Below, piece after piece: positions 1-10,689 of a stretch of 64,000 nucleotides of DNA; position 1 is the stretch's first letter, and every line of letters begins with the position of its first letter. The stretch spans positions 1-64,000 of the forward strand of contig JABTTQ020003407.1 in the NCBI GenBank assembly GCA_016081115.2, written 5' to 3'. Both the position numbers and the translations under genes were made by a program. The stretch comes from Rehmannia glutinosa (Eukaryota; Streptophyta; Magnoliopsida; Lamiales; Orobanchaceae). The notes below the pieces were generated by a model. It was not told the DNA's origin, made no database searches, and was given only the letters and a program-made list of their open reading frames with translations.

Positions 1-479
1 GTAGTTATAGCATAGAGGTTGAAATTGAGGACCCCCCTCTCGAACCATCTCTGTTTCTTTTCTCCAAAGACAAAGAACTCCGCCTCACGGCGAGTGTTGT
101 TCAAATCTCATCTTCAAATCATTCCCTCTAGTTGAAACGCCATCATTCGAGTAGACGATACCATTTTTAACCGGTGCCGGTGACGCTTTTCGAGAAGGTG
201 TAGTATACCGGCCGGATTAGCGCAAAGAGAATTCCCGGCGAGGAATTCCCGAACATCGATCCTCGACACCATCACTGGGAAGAAGAAAACATGAACCATC
301 GGAGCCGGAGCGTGATAATGCGGAGAGGTGGACGAAGCCTCTCCGGAGATTCGAGGCCGAGAGGCCTCATGGGCCAACGGGCCATCGTGATGGTGACAAA
401 GCGGGGAGGAGGCCTCGTCTTCGTGTAGAGCCTCGGTGGATGCCGTGCGATATAAACGACATCCCAAAGCATGTTGATG
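1..479. other. GC-rich 3' region of the Tat element, unassigned
   Basis: This stretch has the same GC-rich composition as the extra ORF that follows and opens in both directions, but no reading frame here matches a domain I recognise. It may hold the beginning of the antisense ORF, its leader, or the 3' untranslated part of the element before the missing LTR. Confidence 0.3.
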
Positions 480-2530
480 GTCCGGGAGACGGGAGAGCTC
501 AATAAATACCGGGATTCCGAGCGGTGTATCGATTTTTGGGTACGGATGGTGCGGACTTTCCCCAAAGACCCACCGGAGGGGTGCGTGGCCATACATATTG
601 CCGCCTCTTGTATGGGCTGCGTTTTCTTCTTAGGTTTTCCTCACGCGGTGGTTTTGCAAGTGGGGCATTCCTCGACTCAAGTGCATCCTATCTCCTGGTC
701 GGATTATCGGCCTCTTGGTGATGTTTCACTTAGAGAAGTATCCCCGCCCCAAGTTCAAATAGATGAACGAGCTCTTTGTCCGGCGAGCGACTCCTTCGTC
801 CCGGGGCGACCATCGGGATGGTATTATGTGCTGAGACCCGACTTGGGTACCCTGACGGTCTAGTTGAAGCGCCTTCCTTCATCTCTAAAGGAATGGAAGG
901 ACAAATGGTCAGGGGCGGCAGTGGTGGGCTCGCGTGGAGGGGGAGCAAGGAGACCGTCATTTATCCTCCTTCAAATTTTGTTTTTGGTTCTGATAAGTCT
1001 ATCCCTTCTCCTTTGTTTTTTGTTGTCGTTTTTTCTTTTTATGTGGCTAACCTTGCCTTTTTTTCATCTTTTTCCTTCTTTTTTATAGGAAACCGAAGCG
1101 CCCAAAAGGGCCGTCGGCCGCTTTCATCCGCAGTCGAGAATATCCCGGGCGAGGCGCCATGGACAGTGGATAGAGAGGCTGCCACCGAGGTTAACTTGGC
1201 GCGGCCAAGCGCAGGCTGCCGCGCGCCGACCTTGTGAGGCCTGTGGGGCGAATCGGGTGAGGCGGCAGAGGGAAAAGAGGCTAGGAGAGAGCCTCAACAT
1301 AGCCCTCCGAGGGCTGAAGAAGTCGGCCAAACTTACAGAAAGAGCCGGCGCAGACGAAAGCGAGTCGGGCCGTCTCCGTAGCGGCCGATCCGAAGCGGAT
1401 CATCTACTCACGGACAGACGGACTCCGGAGTCGCTTTAGGCGAGGCGCCATGGGCCGAGGTAAACATCATACTTCTTTGCATTTTTATTTTCTTTTGAAA
1501 TGTTCTTCTTTTTATTTTCACCTTTTGACGGTGGTTGTTTTTTGTAGGGCGTGGCTTGGATTTGTGCGCGCGCCTTCGCAGCGTGAGGAACACGGCCGCA
1601 CGTCGGACTCGGGCGGCTGCAGACCAGCCCGTGGATGTGGAGGCGGCTCGAGAGCAGATATCCCGGGTAAACGCCCGCCGATGGTGTGCCCGAGAGGCAG
1701 AGCCCTTCAAAGGAGAAGAGGGGGAATTGTGATTGAAGAGTCCGGCATCGAAAAGTGGGTCAAACATCACCGGTGCTTCACGGGCGGACTCCGAAGGCGG
1801 AGCCCCACGAACCTTTTCGAGATGATCTTGGCCGAGAGGGTCATTTTATCCCTCCAAGCAACTTGAGGGAGAAGGCCCAATATGTGATGGGGTGTTTGGC
1901 GCATGACCGGCATCTTGTGGCATGTGATTGGGGACATGGAAGAACCGAGAAACGCCACCATAATCTGCAGGAGGCTCATATACTCCGCCAGGGGGTGCAA
2001 GAGTCTTTGAAGACTCGAGCAGAGGAACCCTTGCTCGGCCACGGGAGAAGGAGGTCTGGCTGATAAGTGCCGAGGCCGAAGGACCAAACCCGGCGTCAAA
2101 GCCGAGAGGTCTTTCAGCGTAGGGTCGCCGTAGCCGAACGGCGGCCACGCTGCCCGTGCTAAAGAGATGGAAAGGCGGCCGGTCGACACGCCGCAGGAGG
2201 CCAAGAGGCTACCCGCAGAAGTGCAGGTTGAAGAGGCTCGTATAGAGGCGCCGAGGCTTATAAAGACCCAGGAGTATGCATTCATGTTAACTCGCGGCCA
2301 TGCGACCTCAAGAAAGTCCTCAATCGCTCAAGTAGGAAGGATGTTGCTCGCCTTGAGGAGGACTTGGCCCTCTTGGAGGCCGATCTTGATACTCTCGCCC
2401 GAATTTTCCGAGGCCACCGGTGTTCGCGATTCACCTCCTCCCGGATGCGAAGAGGTCACCAGGCGGTCTTTGTTGAGATTCCGTCTCCACTCAATCTTAG
2501 TGCTTTTGTTTTTCTTTTTCTTTTGAAGGC
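480..2530 (+). pseudogene. Antisense extra ORF (aORF) of the Tat element, with introns, decayed
   Basis: Coding signal runs on the plus strand, opposite to the element's gag-pol. Around 560-730 pieces in shifting frames (YGLRF, then QVHPISW) resemble the LRFPL...Q..P..WR core of the plant retroelement extra-ORF family. About 2320-2480 gives a coiled coil, ARLEEDLALLEADLDTLA, in a frame that is broken upstream. Two T-rich stretches look like introns: one ending TTTTATAG at 1088, and one from GTAAAC at 1460 to TTTTTGTAG at 1547 (88 nt). Introns in an ORF antisense to the genome RNA survive retrotransposition, because they are not spliceable on the genomic strand. The product's function is unknown in the family. 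Stops and shifts in every frame mean it is not expressed as an intact protein here. Confidence 0.55.
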
Positions 2531-2796
2531 TTTCGATATATCTCGTAGATAGGTTACTTGGCTTCGGGCCTTGAATGTAATGGCTCCGGCCCCCTTTGCA
2601 AATATTTTTGATGTGGAAATGAACTTTTCTTTTCACATCGCTGTGTATGCACTTTAAGCTTTTGTATCCGCTTTGGCTCTTTTTCCTTTTGCAATATTGA
2701 TGCCTGTCCTCTTCTTTTTTTATTTTCCCAAGTATGGGGCTCGGTTTCAGTGTTCCTGAGTAAGGATTTTTCGCTTTAATTAATTCTTGTGTTAGG

Positions 2797-3058
2797 TCGG
2801 TGCATAAACCGAGTCTTTATTCTGCTTGTGCGTAAAACCAAGCCTTTGCTTTTATGCTTGGTACATAGACAAGTCTTTGTTTCGCGTGCCCGATGTGTAC
2901 ATCGAAGTCTTCTCTGTGCTCGGTGTATAAACCGAGTCTTTGTTTTGTGCTCGATGTATGAATCGAGTCTTTGTTTTGTGCTTGGTGCGTGGACCAAGTC
3001 TTTGCTTTGTGCTTGGTGCGTGACCAAGTCTTTTGCTTTGTGCTTGGTGCGTGACCAG
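2797..3058. repeat. Tandem array of nine hairpin units in the Tat 3' region
   Basis: Units of about 29-35 bp follow the plan stem-loop-stem then GTCTTTG plus a T-rich spacer. Clean examples are CTCGGT/ACCGAG (2919-2936), CTCGAT/ATCGAG (2950-2967), CTTGGT/ACCAAG (2981-2998 and 3012-3028) and CGATGT/ACATCG (2891-2904). Weaker ones are at 2797-2812, 2824-2843, 2857-2873 and 3043-3058. Loops are mostly 5-6 nt (GTATAA, GTATGA, GCGTGG, GCGTG). Both arms change together between units. Variable tandem repeats between pol and the 3' LTR are known in Tat/Ogre elements; the paired stem changes are what I add. Confidence 0.85.
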
Positions 3059-3340
3059 TCTTTGTTTTTCGTGGGGCTCCGCCTTGTGGGTGAGTCCCCT
3101 TTAGCGTGCAAGAGACGCACCAGAGATGACTTGTCGGCACTCAGCCTTCTTTAGTCGAGGCGTTTTTGCGTGTTTCGACGTGGCGAGACGCAATTTTTTT
3201 ACGCCGGACGCAATCGAGGCGGGTAAAAATTTCCTCCCCTTTTGAGAGCTCCTGAGAATATCGATGAAAGGATAATTTCCCTGAGAATCTTATCCGGATC
3301 GTAAACCGAGATCTTCATTGATAGTACCTTTTCAAGTATG

Positions 3341-4395
3341 CTACATTCCATGGGTGTGTAAATTTTCTCCACTTAAATATTCTAGTTCATATGCCCCACC
3401 GATAAGACGTTGTCGACCGAAACGGGCCTTCCAGTGCTTCGGCTTTAATGGGCCGGGCACCGTTACCCTTTTCAAAACAAGATCATCGCACGGAACCTCC
3501 TTTCCTTTACTTTTCGAATTGTAGTACCTCTCACTTCTTTGTTTATACACGGCGTTTCTCATCTCAAGACTACATCTTTTTCTTCGAGCAAATCCAATTT
3601 CGGCTCGGAGCGCGCTTCATTGTCGTCTTGAGAAAAATTTGCAATCCCGAAGGTAGGGGCTCCAATCTCGACAGAATAACCGCCTCGGGCCCGTAAGCTA
3701 AAGAGATAGGTGTCTCTCCCGTGGCCGCTCGATGTGTCGATTCTATATGACCACGTGACACGGGCGATTCCTCGTGCCATTACCTTTAGACTCTCCAATC
3801 TCGCCTTCAATGTATACTTGAGTATTTTATTAACCGCCCGAATTGGTCCATTTAACCCGAGGATGGTATGGCGTCGAGAAGTGGTTTTTGATGTGGAAAC
3901 CTTCACAAAATTTCGAAACCTCGGTTGTCAAATTGTTTTCTATTATCCATAACGATCGAATGCGGTATCCCAAATCGCAGATAATGGACTTCCATACAAA
4001 ACTCACGATCTTTTCTTCATCTATCTTTGCCGAGGCTCCGCCGGCCCATTTTGTGAAGTAATCCACCGCCACAATAAGATACTTTACGCCCCCGCCGCAG
4101 GAGTGGTCCAATAAGTCCATTCTCCACTGGCAAACGGCCAAGAACTAAATACGGAGGTAAGTCGCCAGGATGGTACTCCGACTCGTGGTGCAAACCTTTG
4201 GCACCTTTTCGCATCTCTTGACAAGGTCGGTTCGTCCTTTTTAGGGATGGCCGTAGTACCTTTTGCCGTATTAATTTGTAAGCTAGTGTCCGCCCCCGTG
4301 CGTGGTTTCCACATATTCCCTCGTGAATCTCCCGGAGTGCGTAGTCCGCGTCTGTTTTGGATAGGCACCGCAGGAGTGGGACGGAATACCCTCAT
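3341..4395 (-). pseudogene. Integrase of the Tat element, fragmented
   Basis: The integrase would join element cDNA to host DNA. In minus-strand order there are remnants of the zinc-binding N-terminus (KRCQRFAP, about 4200), then the catalytic core (GGVKYLIVAVDYFTKW at about 4030-4080, KNHFSTPYHPRV at about 3860), then LWSYRT-like and ETP.SLAYG segments at about 3680-3790, and a C-terminal tail (LVLKRVTVPGPLKPKHW, GGAYELEYLSGE) ending near 3345. These strings are typical of plant Tat integrases. Several frameshifts and stops break it into at least four pieces. The short intergenic stretch to its left (3061-3340) holds no recognisable gene. Confidence 0.8.
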
Positions 4396-4433
4396 TTGTA
4401 CAGGACACTATCTACTAGTGTGAACCGAGCCGC

Positions 4434-5010
4434 CTAGGTTCGTATTGTTCTGGCCTCGGCCTTATTTTCAGGCTGAACTCCTTTTTCCAAGTACTGAGTG
4501 ATAGGAATCATCCAGGTCTGCTCGGTGGCTTCAGTAACATGTATCTTCTTTGCGTTAAGTGATGGGGCAGACAGTTGAGTGACAGTTACATATGCGATAG
4601 CATCCATCCCTGGGCTGGAACCGAGCCGGGCCAAAGCATCTGCTTGCATGTTCTCGGCTCGGGGCACATGTAACACTTTTGCTTTGAAATGTAACAATTT
4701 CTTCTTGACCAAGTTTAGATATTGTGCGATTTTCTTCTCTTTTGCTTTGTACTCGCCGTTGATTTGATGAACGACACCGAGAATCACCGTGCACCAAAGC
4801 AAATGTTTAGGCCCATGGAAGCCGCCATGTCTAAACCCGCTGTAAGAAGTGCTTCAGATTTCGGCTTTGTTGTTCATCGCGGGGAACTGAAATCGCACGG
4901 CCGAGCAGTAGGAGTTTTTGACTTGGATCGATTATCATGATCCCACCCCCTGCTCGGCCTGCAATGGAGGAGCCGTCGACAAACAATTTCCACTCTTGGT
5001 CTTCCATAAC
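4434..5010 (-). pseudogene. Second RNase H domain of the Tat element
   Basis: After the RT-RNase H module a second RNase H-like domain begins with WKLFVDGSSIAGRAGGGIMI (about 4930-4990), continues to a QINGEYKAKEKKIAQYL segment and ends with VPRAENMQADALARLGS (about 4620-4680). The family's usual function is removal of genomic RNA from RNA-DNA hybrids. A duplicated RNase H after the gypsy one is diagnostic of the Tat lineage. One frame change separates the two halves near 4830. Confidence 0.75.
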
Positions 5011-6170
5011 TTCTAATTGTATGGAAGGTGTGAATTCGGCCACAAAGTCGGCTAAAGCCTGTCCTTTTATTGATGTGCGTGGCTCATATAGAATGTCAAA
5101 TCGGCCGAGCTCAATCGCCCACTTTATCATCGACCAGAGGTGTCGGGCGGTGTAACACTTGCTTTCAGTGGGTAGTTAGTCAAGACTATAATTGTGTGCT
5201 CAGAAAAATACGGACGGAGTTTCCGTGCAACAATGATCAACGAATAAGCTAACTTTTCCATTGGTGGATAGCGGAGCTCGGCGTCATATAGTGCTTGACT
5301 GGTGTAATAGACTGGATGTTGGATAGAATCATGTAGCCTGATTAACACCGAACTGACGGCGTATTCGGATACCGCCATATATAAATACAAATTCTCCCCT
5401 TGGGTGGGTTTTTGTAGTATAGGAATTGAGGAGAGGTGTTGTTTGAGGGTTTCAAAGGCAGCCTGTGCCTGCTCGGTCCAATCAAAGCTTTTGTTCTTCC
5501 TTATAATCTCAAAGAAAGGTTTACACTTGTCTGTGGATCGTGAGACAAATCGGTTAAGGGCGGCCAATCGGCCTGTTAGGCTTTGTACCCTTTTAATAGA
5601 ATTTGGGGGTTCAAGATCAATGATGGCTTTTATTTTGTCTGGGTTATCTTCAATCCCCCTTTGGCTGACCATATACCCCAAGAATTTACCCGAGCCGACC
5701 CCAAAAGTGCATTTTCTCGGGTTTAACATCATCTTGTACTCTCTCAAAACAGCAAACATTTTATTAAGATCATCGAGATGATCGAATATATACAATGATT
5801 TCACCAACATGTCATCTACATATACTTCCATAGTACGACCTATCATTTCTCCAAATATTTTATTTACTAACCTCACGGTAGGTCGCACTGCTTTTTCAAC
5901 CCGGGCGGCATCATCTTATAGCGAAGAAATTCCACGGCGAGAGAAGAACGACGTGTTTTCTTCATCATCCGGATGCATTCGTATTTGGTTGTAACCCGAG
6001 TACGCATCCATGAAGCTCATTAGTTCGTGTCCTGTTGTGGCGTCTACCATGTAATCAATGTTCGGCAATGGATAATTGTCCTTGGGGCACGCCTTATTTA
6101 GGTCGATGAAATCCACGCATAGGCTCCATTGGCCATTGCTTTTCTTGACTAGAACATGATTGGCCACCAT
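5010..6170 (-). pseudogene. Reverse transcriptase and first RNase H of the Tat element
   Basis: The RT fingers/palm carry CVDFIDLNKACPKDNYPLP (about 6080) and MDAYSGYNQI (about 6000). The polymerase active site VYVDDMLVKS is intact, with YVDD at 5811-5822. The thumb and connection continue with KFLGYMVSQRGIE, followed by the RNase H segment with PVYYTSQALYDAE and YPPMEKLAY. The 253-codon open stretch 5127-5888 is the best preserved coding piece of the element. A stop near 5916 and loss of the usual FGLKNA segment separate it from the N-terminal part. The last RNase H residues (ALADFVAEF) fall in another frame at about 5050. Confidence 0.88.
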
Positions 6171-6240
6171 CGAGGATAGAGGGCTTCGATAAATTAATTA
6201 TCGAGCAATTTATTAACTTCGCCTCGAGTGCAACTTACTG

Positions 6241-6762
6241 TCATGGCCGGTTTGCGCCTTTTTGGATAACTGGACGGAATGTTAGATCGATATTGAGGCG
6301 GTGGCATGCATGCCTGGGGTCGATCCCTGGCATGTCAGCATGAGTCCACGCAAAGATGTCAAGATTATTTCCCAAAAACTCAATCAGTTCTATTCGAAAT
6401 AGCTCTGGGAGGTCATGGCCAATACGTAATTGGCGTCCCTCGCTTTGTCTTCCGACGTCGACCGTATCGACCTGTTCCACTGGTTCCGCCCATTTTCTTT
6501 TCTTGCTCTGCCCCTCCTTTTTCTGTAGGGGCAATTCAACTTCAGTGGCCGGCTCGTTCTTGACTGTTGGCTCGTCTTTTGCTGCCGGTACATCTCCCGG
6601 CTCTATCTTCTCTCCTTGGTCCTCCACCATCAGCTCCTTTCCAGGTCGACGACCTGGATTATCCTGATCATTCTGTACCTCCCGCTCGGGCTTCTCTTGT
6701 ATCTGTGGGTCGTCTTGTGCTGTCCCACTAGTTTCTCCCCGTTCCACCACATTGATCTCCAT
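6241..6762 (-). pseudogene. Pol linker and N-terminal RT extension of the Tat element
   Basis: A 173-codon open frame starts with a low-complexity, acidic and proline-rich linker and ends in the well-known RT lead-in of this lineage, with NLDIFAWTHADMPGIDP and HRLNID (about 6290-6370). It bridges protease and RT. It has no stops, but is out of register with the downstream RT piece at about 6180-6240. Confidence 0.6.
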
Positions 6763-6842
6763 CGGTCGGAGCTTGAGAGAGCATTCTCGTGACTCCCTCC
6801 GATTCCCCTATGTATGGCTTCGCTGGGCCGGTGTTGGGAATT

Positions 6843-7310
6843 TCACGCAAAATGATAAATTGAAACAACCGCTTTTATATGATAAAGCAACGGCCTTCCA
6901 ATAATGGCATTGTACTCCGAATCGGCGTTGATTATTTTGAATGTTGTGATAACGGTCCGCTTATGCGACCCCTGCCCCATTTGGATGGGTAGGTCAACTT
7001 CCCCGAGCGGGATTATTCTTCCTCCTCCAAACCCTAGAATGATGTCGTTACATGGACGAATATAGCTATCGTCCATGTTCAATCTTCGAAAAGCTCGGAC
7101 ATAGATAACCGATGAGTAGCTCCCAGAGTCGATCAAAATTCTATGGTCTGGGATACCCAAAATTGGTGCGGTAATGACCAGGGGTCGGAATGAGGGTGGA
7201 CCACCGGTCAAGATCCACGCCCGAGAACACAAAACGGCTCGTAGGTTGGCCTTCCTTAATTTCCGCCACCCGGACTTGTCTTTCGGCATGGGCGGCCTGC
7301 CTAACATCAA
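6843..7310 (-). pseudogene. Aspartic protease of the Tat element
   Basis: This 155-codon open frame contains the retropepsin active-site triad in RILIDSGSYSSVIY (about 7110-7150), the FGGGR.IPLGE segment, and the closing YNAIIGRP (about 6880-6910). It would release gag and pol proteins from the polyprotein. It is open end to end, unlike most of the element, but is separated from gag by stops at about 7311-7600. Confidence 0.8.
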
Positions 7311-7599
7311 CCTTTCTCTTCGTTGGAGCGGCTATTCGGCCATGTTAGTGTTGATTCGATTCACGCTTGACATCATAAGGATTTCCCTACCCTAATTCGG
7401 TGCAGTAGCGGTGGTAGGAGAGCCGGATTTGTTACTCGCAAGGGCCGACACTGGGGCGAGGCGATGGCGGGGCGGTAGTTCATGGACGTATCTTTTGAGA
7501 CCGCCTTGCCGGACAATACGCATAATTTCTCCGATGAGATCTCAAGACTCATCGCGATCGTGGCCTATCGATTTATGATAGCGAGATCGGCGTGCATCT

Positions 7600-9036
7600 A
7601 ACTTGGTCGCTCGACCTTGAGAAAGCCGGGGAGGCAGCAAATTTAGACCAGATTTCATTCCATATGGCCGATGAGTGTAGGTCAGCGTACTCTTCGCCAG
7701 CGGCAACTTCTGGCTCGTGCTTCCTGCTGAGCCCTAAACCGGTGGTCGGGTTTTACGAAAATGGTCTAAATCCCGAGGCCGATCCGATTCATCGGTTTCT
7801 TCCTTCCGTCCTTTTCATGCCCCCTTGCTCGTGCTGGGCGGTGACTTGCCATGGCTTCTTCCCGCAAATATGGCGTTCCGCGCGGATCAGAATTCTTGCA
7901 CGAGGTCGCCCGATTCATGGATGGAATAGTTAAACCAAGTCTTGGGGGCGAGGCGACCATGGCCGCAATTAGAATGGCATCATCCGACAGGTTCCATCTC
8001 TCAAACTTGCTTATTGAACCGAGCGACATAGCTTTTCAGGGGGCAAATCTTCCCTTGTTTGATATTCACAAGTGGAGTCTTTTGTGCGGCTCGGACTTGG
8101 AAGTCGAAATGCGTCGTAAAGGCGGATGCCAAACCCCCCATGCCCGAATGGATCCTGTGGCAGTGGTCTCGAAACCGCGTGGGCTCTTGGCCGCCCAACG
8201 CCAATGGAAAATCCCTCGAGAGGATGGCATCGCAGGCCAGTCACATGCGTTCCATCCACGCTAAGTAGTTGTGGATGTGAGTGGTCGAGTCGGTCTTTCC
8301 ATTGTATAGACCGACTGGGGATTTTCAACTTTGGCGGTAGCGGGATCGCCAGACACAGGGGGCTTAAAAATGGACATCACATCAGGTTGGTTCATTGCTT
8401 GGGGCGGCCTCCGAGATACTTCGACTTTGGGGCCGCCCTCCAATTCATTCGACGACGACAGACGCCGAATTTCTATATCCCGTTCTTGCCACAAGCTAAG
8501 GCCTTGAATCGATTGGCCCGGCCTCGCTCTCGCCATCCAGGAAACCGTAGTCGGGAGCTTATCGACGAGCCGGGCATAGAGGATCAACCCGATCGCCTAC
8601 CGAATCATCGAGAGTGGGCACGGTGATACCGTGTGTCGGCTCCGTGAGTGACTCGCTACACGACTTTGCTTCTTCATCATCTTCTCTGGTCGCTTTATCA
8701 CGACGTCCACGCTGCTCGCTACTGAATTAGCCTCCGGGCTTCATTATGAGGAGCACATGGGCTTGTGGATTAACGTTTATATTTAGTGGGGGTTAAGTGG
8801 TTGAGTATTTATAAGGGGTGGATGAGGTGCTTGGGAGTTTGTGGTGGCGAGTGTTTTAAAATGAGTTGGTTCATTTGATGTACAAAGGTTGGGTTAGCAA
8901 TTAGCCGAGCAAAGGGAAATAAAGTGGTGCTCCCTTTGCTTGTCGGGGGCACGTTTTGGCCATTAGTGGTCCGGCCAGTTTGGTTGTTGGGGTGTTGCTC
9001 TTCAGTCAAACGAGCATTTTTAGATTGTTGACTCAT
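7600..9036 (-). pseudogene. Gag of the Tat element, fragmented
   Basis: The N-terminus is taken as the ATG at 9036 (MSQQSKNARLTEEQ), an 75-residue hydrophilic leader ending in a stop at about 8809. A middle piece at 8261-8587 and the capsid-like retrotransposon gag core at 7766-8328 follow in different frames. The core shows the FTTHFDFQVRAAQKTP and LKSYVARFNKQV segments typical of gypsy gag. A zinc knuckle was not found. Gag forms the particle that packages the element RNA. Frameshifts occur at about 8010, 8260 and 8600-8800. Confidence 0.65.
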
Positions 9037-9709
9037 TTTATCTAAGACAAAAGGGTAAACGTTAGATTTTAGATTGTTGACTCATTGTTGACGGGCGTTT
9101 TGGTCAACAAGCAAAATATATAAGAGATTAAACACGGAAATATAAGTATGCGTAATGCGCGTTTATTTGTGGCTAATTCTCCTTTTTTGCGTAATGCTTA
9201 AAAGTCGAATTATCGGGTCGGTCTTTCTTACAACCACACATTTACAGTGCTTTTTCCTATTTTTCTCTCGTCTTTTTCCTCTTAAGTGAGGCTTTTATAC
9301 CCCTCTAATAAGTGGGTTTTCAATAGTCATCTTTGCACTAATTAGTAAAATAATTTGAAAAGGACACATGTCCCTTCCTAAGCGTGCATGTCACCAAGTT
9401 TTTGCCACTGGCGACTCATATTGATTACACTCTGACACGTGGCGGCCTCCGGTGCTAATGGAGCACTAAGTATGGGCAAATGGTTATTTTTCTGAATCTA
9501 TCGTGCATCGTTTCCCAATAAATTTGAATTTGGGCTGGGGTCGGGGCTCGGAGCGCTACTGTTTGTGGTTGGGCTCGATAGTGGACGAGCCCAACTTCAT
9601 GACGTGTCGCCGAAGCACCGCGCTGGCCGACGTCATCCGCGGGCCCCCATTCGGATGTGTGCTGGATGACCATGTGGAGTAACTTTTTTCCAGCCCGGCT
9701 CGGGTATCA
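9037..9709 (-). repeat. 5' LTR and leader of the Tat element
   Basis: No long ORF is expected here. The outer end at 9709 reads TGATACCCGAGC on the minus strand, a usual TG start, and 9440-9709 is GC-rich like the element. The inner LTR border and primer binding site could not be fixed between about 9060 and 9400. The border is inferred from composition and the TG dinucleotide only, because the partner LTR is outside the window. Confidence 0.5.
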
Positions 9710-9879
9710 TCAAATAGTATTACAAGATATGAGGTTTGACTTAACTGTGATTTATGTTATGGCTTTTGTATATACACTATCTACATTACGAAACCAGTAT
9801 TTCTCAATTTTCATTAACTAAACTTAAAAGTTAAAACACTAAAAATATTTGGGAGGTTTTAAGATACTTTGAAAAACAT

Positions 9880-10672
9880 TTCTTGGCTCTCATGAAGTCG
9901 ATATCACAACTCTCAAGTCGTATTTGGATAACCTTTACTATCAAGGATCTTGGCATTGAGATTGCTAGGGGATCTCATGGTCTTTATCTGAATCAAAGGA
10001 AATATGTCCTAGATATCCGCAAGATGCACACATCTTCGGATCGCAAAACCAACTTCTACACCTCTTCCACCTAGTTTGCAGTTGATGGCTAAGGGTGGAC
10101 CGCTCTCCCCGACCCTGAGAAAATATAGGAGTTGGTTGGTCGCCATCAGTTCGAATATGACTCGTTCGACTTAACTTACGGTGTCCAAAGACTTTAGTCA
10201 ATTTTAAACTCTCCCGGGTGAATAGTCTCTATTCACCGGGGTCTTCTTACTCAAGTTCTACGCTATCTCGCCGGGTCTCCTTTGGCTGGACTCTTTTATC
10301 CTTCCGACCATTCTTTCACCTCGAGGCTTTTAGTGATGTGAATTGGGGTGCTTGTCAAGATACGCGAAAGTCTTTAACGGTTATTGTGTTTTTTGGGGTG
10401 TTTGGCCGCTTGGAAAAAAAAAGCAGGGGACGGTTTCGGTCTTGGTAGTCCCGAATCTGAGGGCATTAGGTAGAACGATTTGTAAGCTTCAGTGGTTATC
10501 ATATTTGTTGCATGACTTGCACATTTCTTTCCTATTTCGATTCCCTTATGATCACGATAACCAGGTTGCATTACACATTGTTGAGAACTCCGTATTCCAT
10601 GAACGCACTAAACACTTAGAGATCGATTGTCACTCAGTCCCGGATCAGTTCAAGAACAGTTTTTTTATTGAA
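9880..10672 (+). pseudogene. Ty1/copia RT-RNase H fragment
   Basis: Pieces in shifting frames spell the end of a copia RT and its RNase H: FTIKDLG...IEIARGSHGLYLNQRKYVLD (9936-10010), LPDPEK (about 10110), QVLRYLAGSP..GLFYPSD (10250-10310), then GYCVF, LQWLSYLLHDLHI (10485-10525), and HIVENSVFHERTKHLEIDCH (10576-10632). No gag, integrase or LTR accompanies it. It is a small dead fragment on the opposite strand to the neighbouring Tat element. Confidence 0.85.
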
Positions 10673-10689
10673 AAAAAAGGCACTCACAA

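Larger units (their letters stand above)
1..9709 (-). mobile_element. Tat/Ogre-type Ty3/gypsy retrotransposon, decayed, 3' end beyond window
   Basis: Read on the minus strand the order is gag, protease, RT, RNase H, second RNase H, integrase, then a tandem-repeat region and an ORF in the opposite orientation. Two RNase H modules plus an antisense extra ORF are hallmarks of the Tat/Ogre/Retand lineage in plants. The right end is placed at 9709, where the minus strand would begin TGATACCCGAGC and where base composition drops abruptly from GC-rich to AT-rich. The 3' LTR must lie left of position 1. All frames carry stops and shifts, so this copy is dead. No primer binding site was recognised and no target duplication can be tested because one end is missing. 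Confidence 0.8.

Noticed and set aside
471..863. Possible ordinary host gene at the left edge
   Set aside because: The region continues the GC-rich Tat element, its fragments match the retroelement extra-ORF type, and frames are broken.
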